Positions 33,401 through 43,479 of a stretch of 64,000 nucleotides of DNA are shown piece after piece. The notes under the pieces were generated by a model, which saw nothing but the letters and a program-made list of their open reading frames with translations, was not told where the DNA came from and searched no databases. This DNA comes from Timema cristinae. Taxonomy: Eukaryota; Arthropoda; Insecta; Phasmatodea; Timematidae. Position numbers and translations under genes: made by a program. The stretch covers positions 14,090,928-14,154,927 of the forward strand of contig JBCFYV010000001.1 in NCBI GenBank assembly GCA_039000515.1, written 5' to 3'. Every line of letters starts with the position of its first letter. Within the stretch, counting starts at the first letter, position 1.

Positions 33401-36400
33401 CAGGCCAAGAAGAGGGCAGATTGACCTTGACGGTTCAAAGCAGTCAACCCATTCTGGATTTTCTTTAGTCTCTCGACAAACGCGTAAAGAATGGTGTAAG
33501 CCCTTTTGCCGTGTTTGGACCAATTGGCGACGAGTATCATCAGCTGCCTAAAACACAAGACACGGGTCAACTTGATCAGGTTTTTGGAAAAACAATTCCC
33601 AACTAGTGCAGCGGATTTAAGTTAAAAAGCTGCCAGAAACTTGAGTGAGTTCTGTTGAAAACGGACAGTTAAAAACACCACTACATCAACAGGCGACCAC
33701 CACCTTATATAAGTCAGTGACATTTCAAAGCGGGAAACTGCTCTACCAAAGGATTTCACAACCAGTGTCCGAGGAACAGATATCCTTCTCAGGATCCTCT
33801 AGAACATCATGGCTGCATCCTCCGAGTGTAGCCACGCAAGTAAACACGCACAACAGTCAATTTAGGAACTGATGATCCTGTGCCTGCCATCAATCCCTGT
33901 CATCACCGGACAGTGAACAGGACATGCAAGACACATGGTATTTTACTTCACTCTTATATAAACCCATTTAGCATCATAGCCAACACTTTCTGATGATTTG
34001 TTAATAGCAAAATGTAAAATGTTTTCAAGAGCACACACATTTATAGGAATAGATTCATGTGCCAAGGTAGCGATGTCCTGCACATCAGAAACAGTAGTGC
34101 TGAATTATCGTCACATTTATCTAAAGACTTGATATATGTTTCATATTGTTAATACTGTTAGTAAAGCACTATAGAAACCATGCCTGAACCATATTATCGC
34201 TGTTTTAAGGAACCTGATATTTTAATCGTTATCATTATTTGAAAACCTTTTCAAACAACAAAGATCTGAAGGTAAATTCTTATTTATTGTCATTTTACAT
34301 TTAATGTTTTGGATTCAAATTCTTTAAAAGCTATTTTCAAATATTATCTAATAATTTTGTAATTACGGTGTCACATTTAAAATATCATAGCTCTACACAT
34401 CTCACCAATTTAAGACTTTATTTATTTTTTTAAAACAGTTTAAAGTGTATAAATCCGTCACCTTAGCTCAGTCATCATTAGTGAAATATGGGTTTACCCA
34501 TTCACAGTGATGAATTAATGGTCGGGGACTGGAGTGTTTTGCCTGTCCTAGTCTTAAGTTATATTATAAGGCATATGAAGCTAAGACAGGCCCAGCCAGC
34601 CAGTTGTGGAAAATATATGAAAAACTGACCCAGACCCCAGGATGGAAACTGTAATGGATGTAAAGTAAAGTTTAAAGTGTATCAATCTAACCGAAGTCGT
34701 TGTCTTCTTTGAGTATTCCTTAAAACTAAATTGGGTGAAGTTTAAATAATAGTATCTAAACAAAAAAATGTATTGTGAATACAATCTTCAAATCATAGGT
34801 ATACAAGTAGTATTTATTAAAGTATTAGTTCTAAACTATTCTACCAATTAATACATTAAGATGATATATGACATTGAAATTCTTGTCAGCAAGGGGAAGG
34901 TGTTTTTTTAGTGTAGTTTATTTTTTCACCAAATCTTACTACCGGTTTGGGTTACACACCTATTAACTGCGTACTTTGCTGTGTTAGGGATTAAAAAGGT
35001 TAAATTTTGAGGAAGTGTACCCACATTTGTAAGGAAGAAGTGTAAAACTATAGAAAAAAATACCCCCCTCAGTACATCCGATCGGGATCGAACCCAGTCT
35101 CCCTGTCATCAGAAGTCTAGTCAAATGAAAAAGTGACACCTTAGATGGTGTGGCCACTGAAGCGAGTCTTGTAAGTCTATCGATTGCAAGGGAACTTATC
35201 ATAGTCTGGTTTGTATACTATACCAAGAGCAGGACGTTTCGTCAACCACTGCCGTTTCCTGCTTTTTCAAAATGGCAACCTAGAACACATCCGGTTAAGC
35301 TCAGACGTTGTCTTAGTTATCGCTGAGTTCAGTCCACACTGAATATAGGATATAGATCTCTTGCATTGAGTGCTTGTTTTATCTTGATTATAATATTGGG
35401 ACATATTTCAAAAAGTAAAACCATTTAACTTTTTAGCAGCAACTAACATTTCAAATTTATTACAATTTCGTGAAAATATTGGTCAAATGTTAAAAACTTA
35501 AATACTCTTGAGTATGTGTTTTGCTAAGCAATTATTGTGGTTAATATGTTCTCCCCCCCCCCCCCTCTTATGGTTAAAGATAAAGTGTATTTGTGTGCGT
35601 TAAAAAGTATCATCTACTCTTAAATATACAATGATCATTTGGCAATTAAAGTTTGAAATTTTGTGATCACTTACGTGTCTCCGTGTTTTTCATCTCCCTT
35701 CGCTAGTTTATCATCTGTCATGTTAGCAACATGTATCAAGGTGATCCAGTTGTGAGACTTTACACGCTCGTTCATCTTCTTCATTAGCCTACATTTACCA
35801 GTGGTATTGATACATTTGGGGACGCCAAGGTGAGATGAGACAGTACCCTTACGGCCACCTTGCCTCGAGTTGGGTTTGGGAATCGTATCGCTAGGAGCAG
35901 CGTCATGGACCGTAATGGCCACACAGTCCTCTGCGCCAGTATCTTGGTTATCTCTTCCGGTGACTCTTGCTCCAACAACGAGCTGAGTATGTTTTGCCGC
36001 AGTGAGCTTTCCATCACCAGTTCCTTGATGATATCTTCAAGTTTCTCATTCTGATCTGCTGGCAAGCTCTTTACTTCCGTGGTGAGACGTTCCAATATCT
36101 CGTCCCAATTCTCGTTCAGTGAAGAGTCGGATCCAGTCGCAGGTGAGTTGGTGGGAGAACTGTGCGTGTCCAGATGAGGGGAAAGGACGGAAGAGTTTGA
36201 TAGGCTCGGTGGTGGAGAGATGTAAGAGTTGGGCGAGCAAACTCGGTTGTCCGAGGATATGTTTCCGATGGAGGAAACGTTGGATTGGGGAGAAATTGCA
36301 AGTTTGGAGAATTCATAGCTATCAGAAGAAGGCAAACTGTTTGCTGCGTTGAAAGTAGGTGAGATGTTAGATCTGGGAGAAACTGATGAGTAGGTGCTTG

Positions 36401-38707
36401 TTGAGTTCAGGTGAGCAGATAAGACTTTAGGTTCAGTAGACGAGTAACTTGACGATCTAGCAGAGTGAAGGGGTATAATTGTATCGGATATGTGATCATA
36501 TGGAATATTGAAATATTGAGAGGGGGGTGTAGTGTATGGCCACATAATGGGTGAGCTGTTTTTGTCTGTGTCAGAAAAATTTGATGAATTACTAGGTGAT
36601 GCATCTTGATAGAAGATATCGGAGGAATATTCTGAAGAGATGGGGGAAATACCAGCGAGGTTGTTGTTGGCAGGACATTGTTCGTTTTCAACGAGTTGTA
36701 TAATAGACTCGAGGTCTTCAAATCTTTGATTAATCGATGTTTGATTTAGTCTGCAAAGGAAAAGAGAACTATCAGTTTGTGTTTGATTTTATCCACATAA
36801 ATAAACTAAGAATTGCTTTTGGGATGAGTAAGGTTGAAATTAGAGAAAGTGTATCCACATTTGTGTGAAAGATGAGTGGAGAAACATTAATGGAAATTAC
36901 CCTCAGTAAACCCGACTGGGATTCTAACCCCAATCCCAATCCCAACATCGGCTGTCCGGTCTAGTGAGAGAGTGAAGCCTTAGACCATGCAGTCACCAAA
37001 GGGGGTGACACAGTAAAGACATGTTTCAAGTGCAGCCCAAGTTCAATTAGAGTGTGTCTGTAAAGCATCTGTTGACGATCACTTACTGACAATGCTCTGA
37101 CACATATTGCTGTCGTCGACACAGGTTGGTGGTTGATGTGTAAGAATCTATTTCCTGGAAAGAAAGAAGGTGATTAATATTGGATGTGATGGACTTAATA
37201 TATTTTTCCAAATACTATATTTAATACACTTGCATTGTAAACTTACTGTGCGGTAGGGTTTGTTGGAGGAATGTGTAATGATGGCTTCATGTTTGTTAGT
37301 GTGGGAATATTTGTAACTATTCCGAGAAGCCCCAACCTCGCATAGGGAGAATTCATCTGTAAATAAACAAATCGAACCACATGCTCAAACCTTGGTATCA
37401 GAACTGACATTTTAATTTTGTGACTGAACCATCATTATATTTTACTTTGCCACAAAATGACTTGACAGTATATTCTAGGGTAGGAATTTTTGTTATCATT
37501 GTAAGCATTTGCACCAATTACGATAATGTGATAGTGATAAGGAAAGCTGAATTTAGAATAAGTGTGCTCACATTTGTGTGAAAGGAGAGTGGAAAACCAT
37601 TTAGGAAAAAAACACCCTTGGGTACACCTGACCAGAATTGGACCCCGATCTCCTTATCATCGGCTGTCTAGTATATTGTGAGAGTGACGCCTTAGACCAT
37701 GCGGCCAACAAATCAGTTGGTATTATTTTTTTTCAAAATGTTTCGTCTAGCTTACCTCGGGGCGTTTATTCATGGACTTCTTGTCAGCTGGCCAAGGCCC
37801 TCTTTCCCTCAGTTGTTTTTCCTCCACAGTTTTGGGAGTTATCTTAGCAGGCAAGATATTTTTACTCGGTGACATGGTGTAGTTACCAGCTCTTGGGAGA
37901 GAGGTGTTGGTTGTCACAGATACAGCTGTTTTGTTCTTATTGACAGTTTCACTAGCCTTAGCAACACTCAATACTAAGCACGTGTTTGGTGTAGCTTTAG
38001 GTTTATTAATTCCGGCTTCAGCTTTAATTTCTACTCTATTGAATAAGAGTTGTGTTTTGTCTTTTTTCAGCAGTCAGAAAACTCCTGCATCGATTACAAT
38101 TTCATCTTTATTAAGTGCATTTTGATCTTTTCATTTCAAACTGCATCTCTAGTACAATTTCATTTTTCCACTGAATCTTATGCGTAATTCTTCACTGATT
38201 GTAGGTGAAATTTTATCTTTCTCCATGAATCTTTTAATGCGGGTTTAATTTCTTTATTGCATCTCTAGGTACAATTTTATCTTTCTCCAGTGAATCTTTT
38301 AATGTGGTCTCGCTTTCTTTTATTGCATCTCTAGGTACAATTTTATCTTTCTCCAGTGAATCTTTTAATGTGGTCTCGCTTTCTTTTATTGCATCTGTAG
38401 GTACAATTTTATCTTTCTTCAGTGAATCTATTGATGTGGTCTCGCTTTCTTTCACTGCATCTGTAGGTACAATTACATCTTTCTTCAGTGAATCTATTGA
38501 TGATGTCAACGGGCGAGTGGGTATTTCTCTATTTTCCTTTAGTGCAAGTGCAGACGCTGAGCACTCTCCTTTAAACACAGAGTCACTTGATGTCCCGTCG
38601 ATCTTGAGTAAGTGTTTGATGGTTGGGAGCCTTGGTTCGGTGTGTTGGTTGTTTTTGTGTCTGTGCCAGGGCTGGCTAGACCCTATCCTCCATCCTGAAT
38701 GGACCAT
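30371..38707 (-). CDS. IkB-like ankyrin-repeat protein, multi-exon gene
   Basis: Eight exons with GT/AG junctions and matching phases give a protein of roughly 960 residues. The start is the ATG at 38707, in ACCACCATGG. An N-terminal exon carries a 22-residue repeat. The third exon is Ser/Pro/Asn-rich and ends in a predicted helical, acidic stretch. About 265 C-terminal residues are ankyrin-like: NRQGQSALFLACMFANEERI, VDKSGNTLLHYLCSCGD, NLYGETPLHFAAMR and DDSTPLHCAL. The architecture (long disordered N-terminus, C-terminal ankyrins) matches IkB-zeta or Bcl-3-type nuclear regulators that bind NF-kB/Rel factors; that role is inferred. One-base frame breaks occur in exons 1, 3 and 6. It may be a decaying gene or carry consensus errors. 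The promoter and any 5' non-coding exon were not found. Confidence 0.8.
30530..30680 (+). mobile_element. Repeat related to the 51.39-kb copy
   Basis: ACAGGAAGGTAGTAAGCTAA and CCACCATGGCATAGCTTAAA align with TCCAGAAAGGTAGCGAGTTT and CCACCATGGCGTAGCTTATA at 51.40-51.46 kb. It lies in the last intron of the ankyrin gene. Confidence 0.55.
30937..31085. repeat. 74-bp tandem duplication covering an exon end and splice donor
   Basis: TGATTGAACCTGTGTATAAA followed by TAGTACTCAC occurs at 30937 and again at 31011. The second (exonic) copy contains the real donor; the first carries an intact but presumably unused donor GTGAGT and a decayed copy of the exon end (CATGGTGCTGATAGCCCAG against CATGGTGCTAAGGGCCTGG). 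Confidence 0.75.
31041..31307 (-). CDS. Ankyrin gene, exon 7 (ankyrin repeats)
   Basis: 89 codons, phase 0 at both ends, acceptor TTTCCAG|CGT and donor GAT|GTGAGT. It begins RIVDDSTPLHCALGVSCQP, a canonical ankyrin TPLH motif, and continues through LLVKELLKSSDRIVAANQ and DRSPLELVARSETHLLQ. Frame is intact across the whole exon, and GC content is higher than in surrounding DNA. Confidence 0.85.
31740..32070. mobile_element. Foldback (MITE-like) element in intron 6
   Basis: Arms of about 140 bp. CACAAACACTAAACTACTCC on the left pairs with GGGGTAGTTTAGTGTTTGTG on the right, and the outer CTTCTATAGTAGAGAC pairs with TTCTACAGTAGAAG. The centre is TTGAATTCAAAAAGAGAGAG-like. Target duplication not clear. 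Confidence 0.65.
32470..32655 (-). mobile_element. SINE family B, diverged, in intron 6
   Basis: Minus strand. The plus strand shows GTTGAATTTAGATGAAGTGT, CCCACATTTGCATAAG and GGGTTCGAACCTTGATC. Confidence 0.7.
32857..32953 (-). CDS. Ankyrin gene, exon 6 (one base short)
   Basis: Acceptor CTTCCAG|AAACTCC and donor ATCAAA|GTAAGA. It begins ETPLHFAAMRKQG in the frame set by exon 5, then the conserved reading NFVATVALLVMNGADITIK lies one frame over. The exon is 97 bp where 98 would fit both neighbours, so one base is missing near 32905-32926. Confidence 0.75.
33060..33201 (-). CDS. Ankyrin gene, exon 5 (ankyrin repeat)
   Basis: 142 bp, phase 0 to phase 1. Acceptor TGTTTCAG|GTGG, donor GGAG|GTAAGT. 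It encodes VDKSGNTLLHYLCSCGD and GNPRFNVNQQNLYG, an ankyrin helix pair and the loop leading to the next TPLH. No frame break. Confidence 0.85.
33202..33321. repeat. Intron 4 built of a 31-bp repeat
   Basis: This 120-bp intron holds three copies of a TTGTTACAAGCAGCGCTGCT unit, each about 31 bp. The repeat reaches up to the acceptor polypyrimidine stretch. Confidence 0.7.
33322..33547 (-). CDS. Ankyrin gene, exon 4 (ankyrin repeat)
   Basis: 226 bp, phase 2 to phase 0. Acceptor GTTTTAG|GCAGCTG, donor GAG|GTTAGT. It encodes QLMILVANWSKHGKRAYTIL and NRQGQSALFLACMFANEERI. With exon 3 it makes a GDTQLMILVAN junction that reads as an ankyrin G-D-T-x-L start. Confidence 0.85.
34450..34610 (+). mobile_element. 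Repeat family D copy, intron 3
   Basis: CACCTTAGCTCAGTCATCAT resembles a tRNA A-box region. GTGATGAATTAATGGTCGGG and GTGTTTTGCCTGTCCTAG align with the copy at 27.8 kb. Confidence 0.5.
34928..35165 (-). mobile_element. SINE family B (head type 2), intron 3
   Basis: Minus strand, near complete: TCTTACTACCGGTTTGGGTT tail, GAGGAAGTGTACCCACATTT body, GGGATCGAACCCAG B box and GTGTGGCCACTGAAGCG head end. Confidence 0.8.
35552..35565. repeat. Poly-C tract
   Basis: A run of about 14 C in intron 3. Confidence 0.85.
35675..36750 (-). CDS. Ankyrin gene, exon 3 (Ser/Pro-rich), with a frame break
   Basis: Acceptor TTTGCAG|ACTAAAT and donor GACAC|GTAAGTG. The first 260 or so codons are Ser/Asn/Pro-rich, then a helical stretch (NWDEILERLTTEVKSLPADQ). 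Near 35925-36000 the sensible reading passes one frame over to TGAEDCVAITVHDAAPSD and KMNERVKSHNWITLIHVANM, which then joins exon 4 in phase. At 1076 bp the exon is one base short of what both neighbours need. A stop in the original frame at 35784 would remove all ankyrin repeats. Confidence 0.75.
36815..37003 (-). mobile_element. SINE family B, intron 2
   Basis: Minus strand: GTTGAAATTAGAGAAAGTGT, CCACATTTGTGTGAAAGA, GGGATTCTAACCCC and CATGCAGTCACCAAAG. Tail lost. Confidence 0.7.
37087..37154 (-). CDS. Ankyrin gene, exon 2
   Basis: 68 bp. Acceptor TTTCCAG|GAAATAG and donor TTGTCA|GTAAGT. Reads EIDSYTSTTNLCRRQQYVSE then HCQ, joining exon 3 (LNQTSINQRFEDLESIIQLV) in phase. Entry in phase 0 fits direct splicing from exon 1. 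Confidence 0.75.
37247..37356 (-). CDS. Phase-breaking optional or alternative exon
   Basis: 110 bp between acceptor TTTACAG|ATG and donor CACA|GTAAGT, both near consensus. If entered from exon 1 (phase 0) it shifts exon 2 to a stop (CAG AAA TAG). In the other frame (EFSLCEVGASRNSYKYSHTN) it joins exon 2 correctly but needs an upstream exon ending one base into a codon. So it is either a poison exon or belongs to a second first exon. Confidence 0.55.
37507..37712 (-). mobile_element. SINE family B, intron 1
   Basis: Minus strand: CTGAATTTAGAATAAGTGTG, CATTTGTGTGAAAGGAGAGT and GACCATGCGGCCAACAAA. It lies 45 bases from the donor of exon 1. Confidence 0.7.
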
Positions 38708-38724
38708 GGTGGTTACTACAGTGT
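37756..38724 (-). CDS. Ankyrin gene, exon 1 (coding start and 22-residue repeat)
   Basis: Acceptor GTTGCAG|ACACTG at 38724, so a non-coding exon probably lies upstream. ATG at 38707 begins MVHSGWRIGSSQPWHRHKN. Four to five 22-codon repeats follow (SLEKDKIVPRDAIKESETT type). From about 38240 to 38070 further repeats have decayed with one-base losses and stops. The frame recovers at LLKKDKTQLLFNRVEIKAEA and runs to donor GAG|GTAAGC at 37756. Confidence 0.65.
38205..38500 (-). repeat. 66-bp coding tandem repeat
   Basis: Units repeat every 66 bp, for example GGTACAATTTTATCTTTC at 38268 and 38334. The upstream units are intact, whereas those below 38240 are shortened and out of frame. Confidence 0.9.
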
Positions 38725-40740
38725 CTGCAACAGACAAACACATCAACATCACTCATTTTGATAACATTATACAAAAGTAACATAGTACCAAATTTAATAG
38801 AAAATGATACAGTAAAATTTAAACATACTTAAAACTGTTTTGAAATACAAACACTATGTTTTATTAAAATGTAGTTAGAATTTGGCCATCCAAGCATGAT
38901 TCTTGCAGACAGAACTTACAATTGTTATTTAGCTATGAAAAAAATATAATGGGGTGTTAATTTTGTTTTTAAAAAAGGTTCAAATTTTAAAACTGTAATG
39001 GCTGAAAGTTTGTAACCTCTAATAGTAATGATAATATGACTATATTTTTTTACAATTATATATTTTAGCTGTGGGAATGATACTCTAATTATCATACATA
39101 CCAACTTGTTTGATAAGTTGATATAATTTAGTTAGAGTATTTAATCTGTTGCATTAAAAATAGGACCATTAATATAATCTTAATTATATTATCACCATAT
39201 TCTTAAATCACAGGACCATTAATATGATCGTCATTATATTATCACCTTATTTTTAAATCAACAGTTTGTTCATTTATAGACTACATATCGACCCAAATCC
39301 AGAATATTATGGGATTACACTACTAGATAAATGTCCAAAGTAATAACAAAGTAAAGTAAAATTTTATTTGTTTAGTTTAATCTGAGTTGTTTTAAAATGT
39401 GAAGTTATCCATACCCCTCCTCCATACTAATGTGTCTATTGAGAGTTGTAACTAAACCAGGAATTTTTTTAAGAAGTCCACTTTCGATCATCAACATTGA
39501 TTAAAGGTCACTATCAATTGACATTCTATAATATCTTATTTTTTACCATATTCCTTTGATTCTAAGATTCACTCCCTCCCCATTTAAACACCTCTAAAAA
39601 TGGGGGCTATGTCTGAGAATCACAGTTCTTTTTTTCAACCAATGGTCTCAGCTCAAAAGACAATATATTATGGGATAGTAAAGATAATGTTCAGAAAACT
39701 CAAACTGCTATCCTTATTTATGTAAAAGGTCAGCCCGATGACATCTTGAGAATGATCTTGAGTTCTTAAGAAAACGCCAACTTATAAACAACAACAGATC
39801 CAATATTGATTAGTTCAAGCTGTTATCTACAATGTTACACGTGTCCTGAAAATGTTTAAGTGGATTTTCATGGCAGATTTGTTGAGTCCCTAATGCATAA
39901 ATATCTTTAAATAAGGAAGATAAGTTTTAATTATCTTTAGCTTTGTCTGTAGTAAACAAAGGGAAATTTTATTTTTTAACAGTTGGGGTAGCTGAGCTCT
40001 CTTTCTCCCATATGTATTCATCCGCCAGATCTTGTAATCTGCGGTTGTCACTTTTGATGGATATTTTGGATACCGAAAAGATTAAAACCTATTCTAAAAA
40101 CATTACATTTTATCAATGTTGACAAAAATAGTTTGTATTTTCTATAAGTTCCTTTCTATCAAAATCCTTCTATAGTAAGAGAGGACATTGACTCATTGAT
40201 AAGTTTTAAAACGATTATCCTAGGTCAAGTCATGCTATCTTATATGCACAGTACCATGTCTCTTAACATAATTAAGAGTTTGAGGGTCTATAGATCCTAC
40301 CCTGAAATTATTATGTCTTGTATTCTTACTCGATGATTAAATAAGTCCTGTTGTAAACTTTACCATGTGAGAGTAGGTTGGTGGCACTGCTGATCACCTT
40401 CTGAGGTGTGCTGTGTGGAAGTGTTATTAAAAAGTGAACATGATCATAACCTTTGCGGAAGTGTTATTAAAAGTGAACATGATCATGTCTAATAATGAGT
40501 AACCCTGACATTAGAAAAATACTTTTAACAGTAGCTAATTGGAGTCTTATAGCCAGGGAACAGTCTTTGAATACCTAAAATTGATAAATGACCCTGTAAA
40601 ATGACTTATAAATTCTAAAAAATTACCTAAAAATTTAAACAAATACTCATAATGCCCACGATGAGTAAATAAAACATGCTTTTTACAAAGGGGAAACTAA
40701 AAAAATATAAATGCGATAAAAAAACCTTTAACAACTAAAT
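38725..40740. other. Upstream or first-intron DNA, no feature recognised
   Basis: AT-rich. No first exon, CpG-rich promoter or recognised repeat could be supported. A short direct repeat (ATTAATATAATCTTAATTAT and ATTAATATGATCGTCATTAT) occurs near 39.17 and 39.22 kb, and GGAAGTGTTATTAAAA and AAGTGAACATGATCAT are duplicated at 40.42-40.49 kb. Confidence 0.45.
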
Positions 40741-40747
40741 TCTGGTC

Positions 40748-40905
40748 CAACACCTTAGCTCAGTCAGTAGTGTGTCTGTCTAATGAGCTAAGGTTCCCAG
40801 GTTTGATTCCTGGCATATAAGTTAATCTATAGGCTGTTTGCTGATATAATCAATCAGTCAATTCAGAAAGTGTGCTTTAAATATCTCTAATAAATGAAAA
40901 AAATT
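40748..40905 (+). mobile_element. Repeat family D with tRNA-like head
   Basis: CACCTTAGCTCAGTCAGTAG and GGTTCCCAGGTTTGATTCCT are A- and B-box-like, then GATATAATCAATCAGTCAAT as in the 27.9-kb copy. No acceptor-stem pairing, so not a tRNA gene. Confidence 0.55.
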
Positions 40906-41034
40906 AAAAACTAAATTCTGGCATTTTGCTAGATATAATATTGATTTACAAATTTATTCTTCAGAAGTAAAGCCACCCCCTTCCAGCGCAACCCTCGCCA
41001 GCCTAGTTGCAGTCTCACCAGGAATGTGTATATT

Positions 41035-41821
41035 TAGTGGTGGCTTGTGTATAGGCACTGCGGAACGGCAGCACCCCCTATTTCCACTTGATATTATCGA
41101 TAACATTTAATATAATGAGTCCTTTTTTCTTTAATTCTTTATTTATTGTTGTAGTACAATATATATTCCCTAAGCTTAATGTCAGTACTTCAGTAGCCAT
41201 CTTCCAGTTTATGAAAAAGATACAAAAATCTTTGTATAGAACTGTGCGCTTCACAGTGCCAGCGACGTGGTGTTTGACTGTTTTGCGCATGCACATATAG
41301 GAGGGAGTGGGGAGGAAGGCGGGACTGACAGGTAGAGAGAGCACTGTTGCTCTCGCAGTGCCGGCTCTGGAGTGATGGTGGAAGGAAGTTGTTTTTTACT
41401 CAGCGTGTGTTGTACTTAAAAACCGTGTAGAGTTAGATTATTATTCTGCTTCCAGCTATTCTATTTGATTCATTTTTTTTTCGGTTCTTTTATTTAACAG
41501 AAAGACTAAATACGCTTGCAGTACTTTCAATGGAGAAAAATTTCCACAATTGTCATCCAGAGATCAAGGAGAAAATTATCGAACTTTTTGCGCAAATTAA
41601 AACAAGAAGAATGGATTTAATTTTTAAATGAATATATCAACTGTAACAATTTAAGTTAAACTAAGTAAAAAAGTTTGTTCTTTTTTGTTAAGATTTTATC
41701 AAGTTCAGGAGTGAATTTTCTTTTTATACATGTTTTTTTTCCCTTTTACACAATTTTAAAACAAAGGCTAAACATTTTCTGGAGCAGCACCCCCACTAAT
41801 TTTAGCTACGATCCGCCACTG
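41035..41821 (+). mobile_element. Short non-autonomous hAT-like element
   Basis: Ends are related as inverted repeats: AGTGGTGGCTTGTG with GGCAGCACCCCC on the left, and GGAGCAGCACCCCC with CGATCCGCCACTG on the right. Flanking octamers TGTATATT and TGCTTATT match at 6 of 8 positions, as an aged 8-bp duplication. Inside, a 33-codon frame starting MEKNFHNCHPEIKEKIIELF at about 41.53 kb looks like the start of a ZMYM1-type hAT protein. Confidence 0.6.
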
Positions 41822-42231
41822 TGCTTATTACAACAAAGCAAGGAAAGAGGATACAAAGTTCATGATTTACATTATCTTATCTTTCTGACAATTGTGGGTT
41901 AAAAACATTTATGTTTGAGTATTTATGCATGTTTAATATAAACAGTTTTGAAAACTATACTTATCGAACACAAATGCCTAAAACTTATCAAAAAATGCCT
42001 TAAGAATTATCCAAAAGCGACAGAAACCAAGAAAATATAACTTAAAAATCCAAAATTATAAAAAATTACCTATAGATAAACGTTTTCATACCCAGAGAAT
42101 CACTAACATAATTTATTTTCACATGAAGATTGTTTGTCTGTGATGCACCAACAAAAAGATGACATCGAAATTCGGACCTTGCTTATAACATTACAAATTA
42201 TAATTACTTTTATCTCCCTCCGCATCTTACT

Positions 42232-42435
42232 AAACGCATTTAAATACGCTAATGTGGTAAAAAAAAAAGAGGAAAGTAGAATTTTTTTTAAATGTACCCA
42301 TAATAATTGCGAGGTCGAGGGGAGTTGGGAAAATCCACACTCAACACATCTAACCGGGAAATGAACCCTGACCTTCCCGTCCCCGGTAAACCAGACTTGG
42401 TGAGCTTGACATCTAGTCTGTGTGCTCACCAATGT
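42232..42435 (-). mobile_element. SINE family B, diverged
   Basis: Minus strand. CGCATCTTACTAAACGC tail remnant, CGCTAATGTGGT, AATGTACCCATAATAATTGC, TAACCGGGAAATGAACCCTG. Confidence 0.6.
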
Positions 42436-42735
42436 GGGTTAGGCAAGTATTTAAGTCAACGTTTTACAGAAAGTCAGTAAGAAGAACTAACTTTATCAAC
42501 ATCTCAAGGTCAAGTCTAAACTTTACAGAAACAGCTCCCTCATTTAGCAGGTTGCATTTACAGTGACGGGAGGTCAAGGTTCGAGTCCATGTGCTATTTA
42601 CAATTGTAGTTTTCCAAGCCTCACTCTAGGACATTGTCCTGTCCCGATTAATTGTACTAAGTAGTACAAAGGTACTAAGGCTAACAGTCCACAGTAATAA
42701 CAAATTGTTTTTTGTCGAATGGGCTAAGGAGTTAC

Positions 42736-43055
42736 TCTAGCAATAGACTGGACTGGCCGATATTGGGAAGATCAGGGTTAGAATCCCGCTCAGATGTATT
42801 GAGGGTGGTTTTTCATCAATTATTTTAACTCTCCCTCCACACAAATGTGAATACACTTAATCTAAATTCAACCTTCCTCGTCCCTAACACATTTAATTAA
42901 TAGCGCAATTAGTGCATGTGCGTACAAGGGCGCCCATATGGATTTTCCAAATATGTGTGGGGGGGGGGGGGTCTGTCCCGGGTGGCACTAATTGGTCTAC
43001 TGCAACGAAAAGAACAGGTTTTTTTCCCGCCAGGGTAGTACAAGACGTAAGAGCA
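42736..43055 (+). mobile_element. SINE family B, tail interrupted
   Basis: Head and body (AGACTGGACTGGCCGATATT, GGGTGGTTTTTCATCAAT, CAACCTTCCTCGTCCC) run to about 42.93 kb. A G-rich 100-bp insertion with about 13 G (42959-42971) follows, and a tail remnant AGGGTAGTACAAGACGTAAG appears at 43.03 kb. Confidence 0.6.
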
Positions 43056-43059
43056 ATTT

Positions 43060-43470
43060 TATTATTTACTACTAAAATAAATAAAATTTAAATGCATAGC
43101 AAAACAATCAAATTTTTAGAAATAAAACATTAATACTCAACTTTGATTTCTTAAACGGATGTATATAATATCTTTCTAAGCTGCGCGGACACCCTGGACC
43201 ACCCTTATGGCTACGTCACTGCGTGAAGGGTGAATTTATTTCTCCACAAACTAACATTTTATTATTATCTATAAAGGAATGTATTTATCTCGGTTATTAT
43301 ATTTTTAATGAGTATTTATACTATCTTTCTTATTATTCTATCAGTCTAACCCAATATGAAGGACAAAAGACAATGGTGCTGGTTTTAGAAAAAAATAAAA
43401 AGACTAGGAGGAAGTATTAAAACATAATGAAGAGGCTCTACTAAAATACCTAAGCCGCGAAAACTATAGT
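43060..43470. other. Unannotated spacer
   Basis: AT-rich, no gene supportable. Confidence 0.4.
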
Positions 43471-43479
43471 AGTTGAAGC

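Noticed and set aside
35784..36545. 253-codon frame as a complete protein
   Set aside because: Its start lies inside an exon that is open further upstream to the acceptor at 36750, and its last 60 codons are out of the conserved frame.
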